This document shows, in pieces, positions 48,311 to 56,471 of a DNA stretch of 64,000 nt. The position numbers were made by a program, and so were the translations under genes. The stretch is taken from positions 61,946 through 125,945 of the forward strand of contig JAJFTY010000038.1 in assembly GCA_021372695.1 (NCBI GenBank), given 5' to 3'. This stretch comes from Deltaproteobacteria bacterium. GTDB lineage: Bacteria; Desulfobacterota; Syntrophia; Syntrophales; UBA5619. The notes beneath the pieces were generated by a model, which saw nothing but the letters and a program-made list of their open reading frames with translations, made no database searches and was not told the DNA's origin. Position 1 is the stretch's first letter. Each line of letters begins with the position of its first letter.

Positions 48311-49480
48311 ATGCCCGATTTCACCCGCTGTCCCGTCGTGGACGACCATTGCCACGTCCTTGAACCCGAGAAGAAGACCATCGAACCGATCTGGCTGGCC
48401 CGGGAGCTATTCCACGGCATTGCCGACATCCCGGTTTCCGGTGTTGCCAAGAGTAAACTCTGGGGCGCCACGGACGAACTTCTCTTCCACTTCCCCCACA
48501 TGGGCGCTGTGCTGACCATGGTCTGCCAGCTTGCGAAACTTTTCGGGTGCGAGCCCACACTCGAAGCGGTCACCGCCGAGCGCAACCGCAGAACGGAAGC
48601 GGCGGGTCTGGCCGGTTATGCCAAGATGCTCTACGAGGACGCCGGGATCGTCTGCTCCGTGATGGATTCGAATCTTCCGATCAACGACCCCGTCCTCGAC
48701 CTCACGCCGGGTCCGAAAATCCGCCTCCTCCAGATGGACCCGCTTCTCCGGAAGCTCCTGGAATCGTCCGGTTCCTACGCCGAGCTGCTCAAGGCCTTCC
48801 AGACGGGCGTCGAGAAATCGATCCGCGGAGACGGGTTCGTCGGCATCAAGTCCCATCTGGGAGAACTGGTCGGCTTCGGTGCGGCCCCGGTGGAAGCGGA
48901 TGAGGCCGAGCGGAACTTCAAGGCGGCCGCGGCGCGCGATACCGAGGCCTTCAAGAAGATCTACATGGCGATCTGGCTCGCCACCCTGATCCAGGCGCAG
49001 GAGTTGAGGTTCCCTGTCCATATCCACACCGGCATCACGGGCGGACTCTGGAACGGCGCCGTGGCCAATTGCGACCCTTTCCTGCTCGTTCCCATCCTCC
49101 GTCAGAACCGGTTCCTCAAGACACGGGTTGTGCTCCTCCATGCGGGCCATCCCTGGACGCAGCATGCGAGCATGATGGCCCATACCTTCCCCCACGTCTG
49201 GATAGATATGGCCTGGACGACCCCCTGGACCGCCCAGCGGATCGTCGAGTTCTACCGCGACGTGATCGGCCTGGCACCGGTCTCCAAGATGATGGTTGGC
49301 AGTGGCGGCCACGGCTCTCCGGAAGTCTCCTGGCTTGCCGCGAAGACCGCGAAAATCGCCCTCGGTGCAGTGCTGACCGATTCGGTCCGCCTGGGGCTGA
49401 TGTGCGAAAAGGACGCGGAGAAGGCCGGCCGGATGATCCTCCACGACAACGCGGCCCGGATGTACGGCCTGAAATCGTAA
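48311..49480 (+). CDS. Amidohydrolase superfamily protein (amidohydrolase_2 type), altered metal site
   Basis: The 389-aa protein has the TIM-barrel amidohydrolase pattern: VVDDHCHVLEP near the N-terminus (HxH), HIHTGITGG in the middle, VVLLHAGHPW for the next strand and VWIDMAWTT. Near the end the usual SDxHGxPE motif reads SGGHGSPEVSW, with the catalytic metal-binding Asp replaced by Gly. The layout resembles the amidohydrolase modules related to glutamine synthetase-associated enzymes. It may therefore be a lyase or decarboxylase-like variant, or have lost activity. The ATG at 48311 is chosen because GGAGGAAAAAG precedes it. It is the first gene of the GntR-linked operon. Confidence 0.8.
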   Translation: MPDFTRCPVVDDHCHVLEPEKKTIEPIWLARELFHGIADIPVSGVAKSKLWGATDELLFHFPHMGAVLTMVCQLAKLFGCEPTLEAVTAERNRRTEAAGLAGYAKMLYEDAGIVCSVMDSNLPINDPVLDLTPGPKIRLLQMDPLLRKLLESSGSYAELLKAFQTGVEKSIRGDGFVGIKSHLGELVGFGAAPVEADEAERNFKAAAARDTEAFKKIYMAIWLATLIQAQELRFPVHIHTGITGGLWNGAVANCDPFLLVPILRQNRFLKTRVVLLHAGHPWTQHASMMAHTFPHVWIDMAWTTPWTAQRIVEFYRDVIGLAPVSKMMVGSGGHGSPEVSWLAAKTAKIALGAVLTDSVRLGLMCEKDAEKAGRMILHDNAARMYGLKS

Positions 49481-49545
49481 AGGCGGGGTGCCAACGTTCC
49501 GGTGGTTCCCCGGGCGAAGCGGGAGGCGGCGGAAGGGGGGGGGAC

Positions 49546-50211
49546 ATGGATGAGTTGATCAGGCAGAAGAGTCTGGCGGAACACATTGTCGATGACCTGG
49601 AGCGGAAGATCGTCGACCGGACGCTCAAGCCCGGACAGCGGATTGTGGAAGAGGGGCTCTGCCGGACTTTCGGAGTCAGCCGCTCCCCGGTGCGCGAGGC
49701 TTTCCAGATCCTGGAAAGCCGCGGGTTCGTGGTCCGCGAGCCGCGGAAGGGGATCTCGGTTGCCCGGATCACGCCGCAGGAGGCGGAGGACATCTACCGC
49801 ATCCGCGCGAGCCTCGACGGCCTTGCCACGTCGCTGGCCGTCCGGAAGCGGACGCCGGAGTTTGTCGCCAAGCTCAAGAAGATGCATGAGCAGATGATCC
49901 GTGCCGCGGAGAAGAAGAACGCGACATCCTATCAGAACCTGAATCAGAAATTCCATGAGTTGATCATCAACGCCAGCGGCAACGTCCGTCTGGTCCAACT
50001 GATCCGGAACTTTGACCGGCAGACCATGCGTTACCGCCTGACCGTGATGAGCGGTCCGGGGTGGATGGCCAACTCCACGAAGCTCCACGCGGCGATCGTC
50101 ACGGCGGTCGAAGCAGGGGACGCCGATGCAGCCGAGCGCATCCGGAAAGAGTCGATTCTCGGCCAGTTGGAGCGGTTCCCGGAAATATTCAAGAACGGCG
50201 GCAAAGAATAG
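49546..50211 (+). CDS. GntR-family transcriptional regulator, FadR subfamily (FCD domain)
   Basis: The 221-aa protein has an N-terminal winged HTH (RQKSLAEHIVDDLERKIVDR, then RTFGVSRSPVREAFQILESR and GFVVREPRKGISVARI) and a C-terminal all-helical FCD ligand domain (DIYRIRASLDGLATSLAVRK, FHELIINASGN, HAAIVTAVEAGDADAAERI). FCD regulators usually bind organic acids and repress their catabolic genes. The ATG at 49546 follows a G-rich site. It lies within the operon it probably controls; palindromes at 48193-48206 and 63906-63915 are its likely sites (inference). Confidence 0.9.
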   Translation: MDELIRQKSLAEHIVDDLERKIVDRTLKPGQRIVEEGLCRTFGVSRSPVREAFQILESRGFVVREPRKGISVARITPQEAEDIYRIRASLDGLATSLAVRKRTPEFVAKLKKMHEQMIRAAEKKNATSYQNLNQKFHELIINASGNVRLVQLIRNFDRQTMRYRLTVMSGPGWMANSTKLHAAIVTAVEAGDADAAERIRKESILGQLERFPEIFKNGGKE

Positions 50212-50243
50212 CGGTCGATGGGATCGACGGAAAGAGACGTAAG

Positions 50244-51230
50244 ATGGAAATCACGCGGATGGCCTATGCGGCCAACATCATGATCAATCAGGTTCTGGGC
50301 GTGAAGCGAGGTGAATCGGTGCTGATCGTGACCGACACCGACCGACCCCGGATCATCACCCAGGCCCTGGCCTACAGTGCCATCTCTGCCGGCGCCGAGG
50401 TGGTCGTGGCGACGATGGAGCCTCAGAAGATCGGGGGACAGGAGCCGCCGGCGGCCATCGCCGCAGCCATGACCGCCGTGCAGGTGGTCATCAATCAGTC
50501 CACCCAGAGCCTGACCCATACGGCATCGGTCAGGGAGGCCATCAGGCACGGCGCCCGGGTCGCCAACCTCCGCAATGTCACCGAGGAGATGATGGTGAGC
50601 GGCGGAATCACCGCGGATTATCATCGGGTGAAAAGGATGACCGAGCACCTGGCCCGGCTCCTGACCGACGCGGACGTGATCCGCATGACGACCCCCGAGG
50701 GCACGGATTTCACCATGAGGACCAAGGGAAGGAAGGCGATTTCCCAGTCCGGGTTCGTGACCCGGCCCGGAGAGCTCTCGGGACTGCCCGACGGCGAGGC
50801 GACTCTGGCCCCGCTGGAGGGCGTGACCGAGGGGGTGGTTGTCTCTCCCTACATCGCAGACCAGATCGGCGAGATCACCGAGCCTTTCCGGATGGAGATC
50901 ACCCGGGGAAGGATCGTCAAGATCGTCGGCGGCAAGCAGGCGATGGACTTGAAGGCCATCCTGGAGGCCCGGGACGAGGCGGGTTACAACGCCGCCTCCC
51001 AGTTCGCCCTCGGAACGAATCCCGAGTGCCTGGTCATTCCCAACACCCGGGAGGTGGCCAAGAAGTTGGGAACGGCGCACATCGCCATCGGCGACAACAT
51101 CAGCCTCGGGGGGAAGAGCAAGAGCACGTTCCATATCGACTTCGTGTTCCTCAACCCCTCCGTGTACCTGGACGGCCAATGCATCCTGAAGGACGGAAAG
51201 TACCAGATCGAGCTGGACAAAGAGCTTTAA
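50244..51230 (+). CDS. M29 aminopeptidase / NicX-like metalloenzyme
   Basis: The 328-aa protein resembles the COG2309 superfamily that contains thermophilic M29 aminopeptidases and 2,5-dihydroxypyridine 5,6-dioxygenase (NicX). The metal-ligand regions visible are RNVTEEMMVSGG, TRGRIVKIVGG, TAHIAIGDNISLGG and STFHIDFVF near the C-terminus. Which activity applies cannot be decided; a dioxygenase would be odd in an anaerobe, while cleavage of an amide-linked substrate would fit the neighbouring amidase and amidohydrolase. The start at 50244 follows AAAGAGACG. It is 32 bp downstream of the GntR gene. Confidence 0.75.
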   Translation: MEITRMAYAANIMINQVLGVKRGESVLIVTDTDRPRIITQALAYSAISAGAEVVVATMEPQKIGGQEPPAAIAAAMTAVQVVINQSTQSLTHTASVREAIRHGARVANLRNVTEEMMVSGGITADYHRVKRMTEHLARLLTDADVIRMTTPEGTDFTMRTKGRKAISQSGFVTRPGELSGLPDGEATLAPLEGVTEGVVVSPYIADQIGEITEPFRMEITRGRIVKIVGGKQAMDLKAILEARDEAGYNAASQFALGTNPECLVIPNTREVAKKLGTAHIAIGDNISLGGKSKSTFHIDFVFLNPSVYLDGQCILKDGKYQIELDKEL

Positions 51231-51361
51231 GCCATTTTCTTGAGCGGCGTGCACATCGGGAAAGGGGGTGAAGCGGGCGAAGCTTCAGAGAACAAGGGTT
51301 GCAGGATCGTTCTAATGGGAGGAGAGCTTGAAACCTCCGTCGTAAGGAAAAGGAGATTGCC

Positions 51362-52336
51362 ATGAGAAGAAAAGGTTTCTATTGTACGATCGTCGTCGTT
51401 CTATCGCTGTTTTGCATCGCCCCAGCCTTCGCCCCGCAGGCCCAGGCCGCCTATCCGGAGCCGGACAAGGTCATTGAGTTCCTGCACCACTCCTCGCCCG
51501 GCGGCGCTGCCGGCCTGTTTGTGCTGACCACCGGCGACATCCTCAACAAGACCGGGATCGTCAAGGCGAAGATCCAGACCCAGACCCGCCAGGGCGGTTC
51601 ATCGGCCGTGGCCCTCAACTACCTGAAATCGAAAGGCGGCGATCCCTACGTCGTGATGCACTGGACCACCGCCCAGCTCATGGCCATGCTTCGCGGCACG
51701 ACCCAGATGAAACTCGAAGAGTGCGTCTGGTTGAGCACGATGATCGAAGACGGGAACGTGATGATGGTTCCGGCTTCATCGCAGTTCAAGACGCTCAAGG
51801 AACTGATCGAGTACGCCAAGGCGAACCCCAAGAAGGTGAGCGTCGGGATCAACAGCATCGGCGGTTCGGAGCACGTCATGGCTGCCCGGATCGAGCGGGC
51901 CACCGGTGCGAAGTTCAACATCACCGCTTTCGATTTCAGCCCGACTCAGCTGATCGGCGGGCATATCGATGTGGCTTTCGGCTCCACCGCCGAGACGGCG
52001 GGCCACTACAAGGCGAAGAGAGTCCGGGTTCTGGCCAACATGGGCGAACGGCGCGTTCCCTACTACAAGGACATCCCCACGATGAAAGAGCAGGGGGTCC
52101 CCGTCTCCTTCACCCAGGTCCGCGGCTTTTTCGGCGGCCCGAACTATCCGACCGAGGCGTATAACTTCTGGCAGGATGCCTTTGCGAAGGTGATGAAGAC
52201 CATGCAGTACCAGGAGTTCATCAAAAAGTTCGACGTCGTCCCGGACTACATGAATGGCGCCGATACCAAGAAATGGCTCGTGGATTATGTGAAGGGTCTC
52301 CAGGAAGACCTCAAGTACATCGAGACGAACAAGTAA
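51362..52336 (+). CDS. Tripartite tricarboxylate transporter substrate-binding protein TctC (system 1)
   Basis: The 324-aa protein has a Sec signal peptide (IVVVLSLFCIAPAFAPQAQA, cleavage after AQA) and the Bug/TctC fold: VIEFLHHSSPGGAAGLF, then VGINSIGGSEHVMAARIERA, then GHIDVAFGSTAETAGH and RVRVLANMGERRVP. It binds an organic acid in the periplasm and hands it to the TctAB membrane pair. Family members most often bind carboxylates. AAGGAAAAGGAG precedes the ATG. The order C-B-A is complete and 48 and 23 bp separate the genes. It is a divergent paralogue of the protein at 62637-63617. Confidence 0.93.
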   Translation: MRRKGFYCTIVVVLSLFCIAPAFAPQAQAAYPEPDKVIEFLHHSSPGGAAGLFVLTTGDILNKTGIVKAKIQTQTRQGGSSAVALNYLKSKGGDPYVVMHWTTAQLMAMLRGTTQMKLEECVWLSTMIEDGNVMMVPASSQFKTLKELIEYAKANPKKVSVGINSIGGSEHVMAARIERATGAKFNITAFDFSPTQLIGGHIDVAFGSTAETAGHYKAKRVRVLANMGERRVPYYKDIPTMKEQGVPVSFTQVRGFFGGPNYPTEAYNFWQDAFAKVMKTMQYQEFIKKFDVVPDYMNGADTKKWLVDYVKGLQEDLKYIETNK

Positions 52337-52383
52337 AGAAGGTTTATTGAAAGCCGGGTGGCTCCCATTCAGGAGGGCAAATT

Positions 52384-52845
52384 ATGAGAAAAGCGGATCG
52401 CATCTTCGGGGTGATCGGACTGGGGTTCGCGCTCTGGTGCTACCTCGAATCCAAGAAATTCGATTACATGACAGAGTTTACCCCCGGTCCGGGTTTCTTG
52501 CCCTTCTGGGTGGGGGTCACCCTGGCCATTCTTTCCTGTTATCTCCTCTTCGACACATTCAGACGCAAGGGGGGCGCAAAGGACAGCGCGAAGCTCCTGC
52601 CGGAGAAACACGCCCTCTACCGTGTCGGGTTCATTCTCCTGATGCTATTCGTCGTCAAGTCAACCATGAACACCCTGGGGTTCCCCCTGACACTCTTCCT
52701 GTTTACGGTGGTGATCCTGAAGGTCCTGGAAAAATACAGCATCATCAAGAGTGTCGGCTACGGGATCGCCTATGCCGCGGTGACCTGGTTCGTCTTCGAA
52801 TATGTCCTGACGATGGGTTTCCCCAAGGGATTCCTGGGAATTTAG
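52384..52845 (+). CDS. Tripartite tricarboxylate transporter small membrane subunit TctB (system 1)
   Basis: The 153-aa protein has four predicted membrane helices: residues about 8-22, 40-57, 77-95 and 120-150. It matches TctB by the N-terminal KADRIFGVIGLGFALW and the loop FTPGPGFLPFWVGVTL. TctB associates with TctA in the inner membrane; its exact task is not known. GGAGGGCAAATT before the ATG gives a good start. It shares with the second TctB the phrases MTxxTPGPGFxPFW and FDTFRRKG, showing that the two systems derive from one. Confidence 0.92.
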   Translation: MRKADRIFGVIGLGFALWCYLESKKFDYMTEFTPGPGFLPFWVGVTLAILSCYLLFDTFRRKGGAKDSAKLLPEKHALYRVGFILLMLFVVKSTMNTLGFPLTLFLFTVVILKVLEKYSIIKSVGYGIAYAAVTWFVFEYVLTMGFPKGFLGI

Positions 52846-52867
52846 CGAAAGGAGAGAGATAGCCCCA

Positions 52868-54373
52868 ATGGATGTTCTCATGAATTTAATGGGCGGGTTC
52901 TCGACCTGCCTCACCCCATACAACATCGGAATGGCCGCCCTGGGCGCCTTCCTCGGAACCATGGTCGGAATCCTCCCGGGTTTGGGTCCATCGGCGACGA
53001 TGGCCATCATCCTGCCGATCACCTTCGGCATGGACGCGACTCCCGCCATGATCATGCTCTGCTCGCTCTACTACGGGGCGATGTACGGCGGCTCCACGAC
53101 GTCGATCCTCGTCAATGTTCCGGGAGAGGCCTCCTCCGTCATCACGGCGCTCGAAGGCCATAAACTCGCGAAGAAGGGGAAGGCGGGGACGGCCCTCGGC
53201 CTCTCGGCCATCGGCTCTTTCTTTGCCGGCCTGATCGGAACGATCTTCCTGGCCTTCACCGCATCGACTCTCGCCGAGTTCAGCCTGCGTTTTGGTCCGG
53301 CAGAGCTCTTCAGCCTCGTCCTCATGGGGATGTTCACGATCATCTTCGTGAGCGGCAAGGATATCGTCAAATCTCTGATGAGCATGGTGATCGGCCTTGG
53401 CCTCGGCTGTGTCGGGACCGACATCGTCGAGGGGAAGGACCGGTTCGTCTACGGGATTTCCGAACTTCTGGACGGCATCGACTTCGTCATCCTCGTCATG
53501 GGGACCTTCGGCATCGCCGAGGTGCTCGAATCCGCAGAGGAGTTCATGAAGATAACGCCGATGAAGGTCAAGTTCCGCGAACTCTTCCCCTCCCTTGCGG
53601 AGATCTGGTACTGCCGCTGGGCGATCCTCCGGGGCACCCTCGTCGGCTTCTTCATCTGCTGCATCCCGGGTTCCGGGCCGACGATCGCCTCCTTCCTCGC
53701 CTATGGTGTGGAAAAGAGCGTCTCCAAACATCCCGAGACGTTCGGCACCGGCGTTCTCGAAGGGGTGGCGGGTCCGGAGTCTTCCAACAATGCGGCCGTC
53801 TCCGGGGCCATGGTCCCGATGTTCTCCCTGGGCATCCCCGGTTCGGGGGCCACGGCGGTTCTGCTGGGAGGGATGATCCTCTACGGCCTCAAGCCCGGCC
53901 CGATGATTTTCGTCGAGAATGCCGATTTCGTCTGGGCCGTCATCGCCTCCATGTTCATCGGGAACTGCATCCTGATCGTCATGAACCTGCCGCTGGTGCC
54001 GCTCTTCGCTTCGCTGCTCCGGATCCCCTACGGCCTGATCTACCCGGCGATTCTGATCGTCTGCATCGTCGGCGCGTACGCGGTCGCCTCGGGGCTTTTC
54101 GAGGTGGGGCTGATGCTGATCTTCGCCATCGCCGGCTACTTCATGAAGAAGGGGGGAGTCCCGGCGGCACCGATGCTGATGGCGCTCCTGATGGGGCCGA
54201 TGCTGGAGAGGAATCTGTACCAGGCTTTGAACCTCGCGCACGGCAATGTCCTGGTGTTCGTCCAGCGGCCGATCTCGGCCACCCTGCTGTCGATCATCGT
54301 CCTGATGGGCGTCTACGTCGGGATCCGGTCGTTCCGGGGGAAGAAGGCCGCCATCGAGGAGGCCGAGGAATAG
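52868..54373 (+). CDS. Tripartite tricarboxylate transporter large permease TctA (system 1)
   Basis: The 501-aa protein has 10-12 membrane helices and the TctA signatures LGTMVGILPGLGPSATMAII near residue 37 and GFFICCIPGSGPTIASFLAY near 265, the two repeated GxGP-type loops thought to line the transport path; [15 protein letters not shown] follows. It is full length. It is the permease driven by the ion gradient and loaded by TctC. It is the same length as the second TctA (501 aa), and the two are close paralogues by inspection. Downstream is a 132-bp inverted repeat and then the amidase. Confidence 0.95.
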   Translation: MDVLMNLMGGFSTCLTPYNIGMAALGAFLGTMVGILPGLGPSATMAIILPITFGMDATPAMIMLCSLYYGAMYGGSTTSILVNVPGEASSVITALEGHKLAKKGKAGTALGLSAIGSFFAGLIGTIFLAFTASTLAEFSLRFGPAELFSLVLMGMFTIIFVSGKDIVKSLMSMVIGLGLGCVGTDIVEGKDRFVYGISELLDGIDFVILVMGTFGIAEVLESAEEFMKITPMKVKFRELFPSLAEIWYCRWAILRGTLVGFFICCIPGSGPTIASFLAYGVEKSVSKHPETFGTGVLEGVAGPESSNNAAVSGAMVPMFSLGIPGSGATAVLLGGMILYGLKPGPMIFVENADFVWAVIASMFIGNCILIVMNLPLVPLFASLLRIPYGLIYPAILIVCIVGAYAVASGLFEVGLMLIFAIAGYFMKKGGVPAAPMLMALLMGPMLERNLYQALNLAHGNVLVFVQRPISATLLSIIVLMGVYVGIRSFRGKKAAIEEAEE

Positions 54374-54397
54374 AGATGGAAATAGTGATCTCTCCGC

Positions 54398-54529
54398 GCG
54401 CTGGATATTTTTCGACCCTGCGACTCCTCGCTTCGCTGCAAAGACGAAACTCGCGCTTCGCGCTCAAACAATCGTCTTCGCGGGCGCTGCGCTGCGGAGG
54501 CAGGGTACCCCGAAAAATCTCCAATGCGC
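54398..54529. repeat. Long imperfect inverted repeat in tctA-amidase gap
   Basis: The left arm starts GCGCTGGATATTTTTCG and runs to AAAGACGA; the right arm in reverse complement reads GCGCATTGGAGATTTTTCG and on to GAAGACGA. The arms of about 50 bp match with a few gaps, leaving a central loop rich in GCG. The transcript would fold into one long hairpin. It may be a dispersed extragenic palindrome or an RNA-processing signal within the operon. Confidence 0.6.
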
Positions 54530-54596
54530 TTCCGGGATCCAATTTCCGGATTGCCGCGAGGTATTGAAACGTTATAGATGTCATTGGGAGGAAATG

Positions 54597-55943
54597 ATGC
54601 CAGAACCCAGGGAACTGACCATCCGGGAGGCCGGAAACGAGATGAAGGCCGGAAAGCTGACCGCGGAGCGGCTGGTGGAATCCTGCCTGGAGCGGATTCA
54701 CGCCCGCGACGGGGTCATCCACGCCTGGGTCGAGGTCTATGAACGGGAAGCCCTCGAAGAGGCGCGGCGCCGGGACCGGGAGTTCCAGGCGGGCGTCTGG
54801 TCGGGACCTCTCCACGGCATCCCGTTCGGCGTGAAGGACATCATCGACGTGAAGGGCCAGTGGACGCGCTGCGGCACGCCCGTCTATCCGGCGAACGTCC
54901 CCGATCAGGAGTGCCCAGCCGTGGCCCGGCTTCGCGCGGCCGGGGCGATCTTTCTGGGCAAGACTGAGACGACCCCGTTTGCCAACAACGATCCGACCAT
55001 CACCCGGAACCCTTGGAATCCCGAGCATACGCCGGGGGGGTCGAGCAGCGGCTCCGGCGCGGCCGTCGCGGACCGGATGTGTGCGGCGGCCCTGGGAACG
55101 CAAACCGGGGGGTCGCTGCTCCGACCCGCCGCCTACAACGGGATCGTCGGGTTCAAGGCGACCTACGGCCGGATCAGCACGGACGGGGTTCTCCCGAACT
55201 CCTGGAGCATCGACCATGTGGGGTTCCACTGCCGGACGGTCGGCGACGCCGCCCTCATCTGGCCCTGCATGCGGGAAGAGGATCCGCGCCCCTTTGCCCG
55301 GATGCCCGACCCTCCCTGCTGCTCGCGTCCCCGGAGCCCCGGGGAACCGCCCGTTCTGGGCCATATCCGGGAGTTCTTCGAAGAGGAGACCTCCGCCGAG
55401 GTGCTGGAGAATCTCGCTTCGGTCCGCGAGCGGCTCCTCCAGGCCGGGGCGGAGATCGTCGAGATCCCGCTGCCCCCTTCCTTCGCCTTCGTGATCCCCG
55501 GCTGGGAGATCGTCAAACAGGCGGAGCTCTACGCGTACCACCGGCCCCTCTTCGAGGCCTATCGGGAGAAGTACCCGCCGAAACTGAAGGTGCGCCTGGA
55601 AAAAGGGGCCCAGATCGCCGGCCACGAGTACGCCGAATACCTCCGGCACCGGATTCGGTTCCAGAAGGAGATGGTCCAGCGCATGGCCCGGGTGGACGCG
55701 GTGATCATGCCCGTCGCCTCGACCACGGCGCCCCGCGGGCTTTCCACCACCGGCTCCAGCGTCTTCAACCGCCCCTGGACCTTCTCCGGCTTCCCGGCGA
55801 TGTCCCTCCCGACGGGCCTCGACGCGAACGGCCTCCCCTTCGCCATGCAGATGGCGGCGCAGCCCTACTGCGAGGAGACGCTCCTGGACGTGGCCGCCTG
55901 GTGCGAAAGGGTGCTTGCGTTCACAGCAGCGCCGTCGGCGTGA
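54597..55943 (+). CDS. Amidase signature family protein
   Basis: The 448-aa protein carries the amidase-signature triad: Lys80 in PFGVKDIIDVKG, the cis-Ser about 149 in PGGSSSGSGAAVA and the nucleophile Ser173 in GTQTGGSLLRPAAYNG. Family members hydrolyse amides (GatA, acetamidase, aryl-acylamidases), so release of ammonia or an amine from an imported compound is plausible here. No GatB/GatC is nearby and the sequence is not GatA-specific. GGGAGGAA precedes two adjacent ATGs (54594 and 54597); the second has better spacing. It closes the plus-strand operon that begins at 48311. Confidence 0.9.
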   Translation: MPEPRELTIREAGNEMKAGKLTAERLVESCLERIHARDGVIHAWVEVYEREALEEARRRDREFQAGVWSGPLHGIPFGVKDIIDVKGQWTRCGTPVYPANVPDQECPAVARLRAAGAIFLGKTETTPFANNDPTITRNPWNPEHTPGGSSSGSGAAVADRMCAAALGTQTGGSLLRPAAYNGIVGFKATYGRISTDGVLPNSWSIDHVGFHCRTVGDAALIWPCMREEDPRPFARMPDPPCCSRPRSPGEPPVLGHIREFFEEETSAEVLENLASVRERLLQAGAEIVEIPLPPSFAFVIPGWEIVKQAELYAYHRPLFEAYREKYPPKLKVRLEKGAQIAGHEYAEYLRHRIRFQKEMVQRMARVDAVIMPVASTTAPRGLSTTGSSVFNRPWTFSGFPAMSLPTGLDANGLPFAMQMAAQPYCEETLLDVAAWCERVLAFTAAPSA

Positions 55944-56025
55944 CAGGCGTGAGGGACAGCGATTGTTCTTGACAGGGACTTTTATCCTGCTACCGTGGAC
56001 CAGGATAAAAGGACGGAACCCATCG

Positions 56026-56310
56026 ATGAACGCTTCGCCTCTTCAGAGGAGGACCCTTTATGGGGTCCTCTTTTTGATCGTTTTCACCGCCTTCATGGCG
56101 GACGTCGTCGATCTGCGCGAAGAGCTCCGGATTCTCCCCGGCCTCTATGCTGCCCTGGACAGCAGCATTGCGGATGGCGTGGCGAGCCGCCCCTCCGTCC
56201 AACCCGACCATTTTCTCCCACTGTTCCACCTTGCCGAGGAAACTTCAGTCGACGTCTCCTTCTGGCATCTGTTCCCCTATTCATTCAGGGCGCCTCCCTC
56301 CCAATCTTAA
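56026..56310 (+). CDS. Small membrane protein, unknown
   Basis: The 94-aa frame starts at an ATG preceded by AAAGGACGG and encodes a single N-terminal hydrophobic helix (TLYGVLFLIVFTAFMADVVD) and a hydrophilic C-terminal part of about 60 residues. It could be a signal-anchor or periplasmic protein. No family is recognised. The gene is isolated between the amidase and a glycosyltransferase and is followed by a terminator-like hairpin, both of which favour it being real. TTGACA lies at 55970-55975 but without a well-spaced -10. Confidence 0.5.
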   Translation: MNASPLQRRTLYGVLFLIVFTAFMADVVDLREELRILPGLYAALDSSIADGVASRPSVQPDHFLPLFHLAEETSVDVSFWHLFPYSFRAPPSQS

Positions 56311-56397
56311 GATTCCTCTTACGCTTACGCATTCCACTGGAGTCACACCAGCCAATCCCGGTGCTGCTGTGGTGGAGACGTGCACGAATCGTACAGC

Positions 56398-56427
56398 GCT
56401 GCGCGCTCGTCGCAGCACGGGTTTTTT
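56398..56427 (+). terminator. Predicted rho-independent terminator
   Basis: Stem GCTGCG / CGCAGC with a 7-nt loop, then ACGGG and TTTTTT. It lies 88 bp after the small membrane-protein gene and 45 bp before the glycosyltransferase. Confidence 0.55.
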
Positions 56428-56471
56428 GAAGGGCGCCCGATGGACAAACGGGCTCCCTCGAGGAACGAGAG

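Noticed and set aside
50244..51230. Firm assignment as 2,5-dihydroxypyridine dioxygenase (NicX) and a nicotinate pathway
   Set aside because: The superfamily also holds M29 peptidases, no other nic genes are present, and an oxygenase fits poorly with the anaerobic gene content.
55970..55996. Promoter before the small membrane-protein gene
   Set aside because: TTGACA is present, but the only -10-like hexamer (TACCGT) is 15 bp away, which is too close for confidence.
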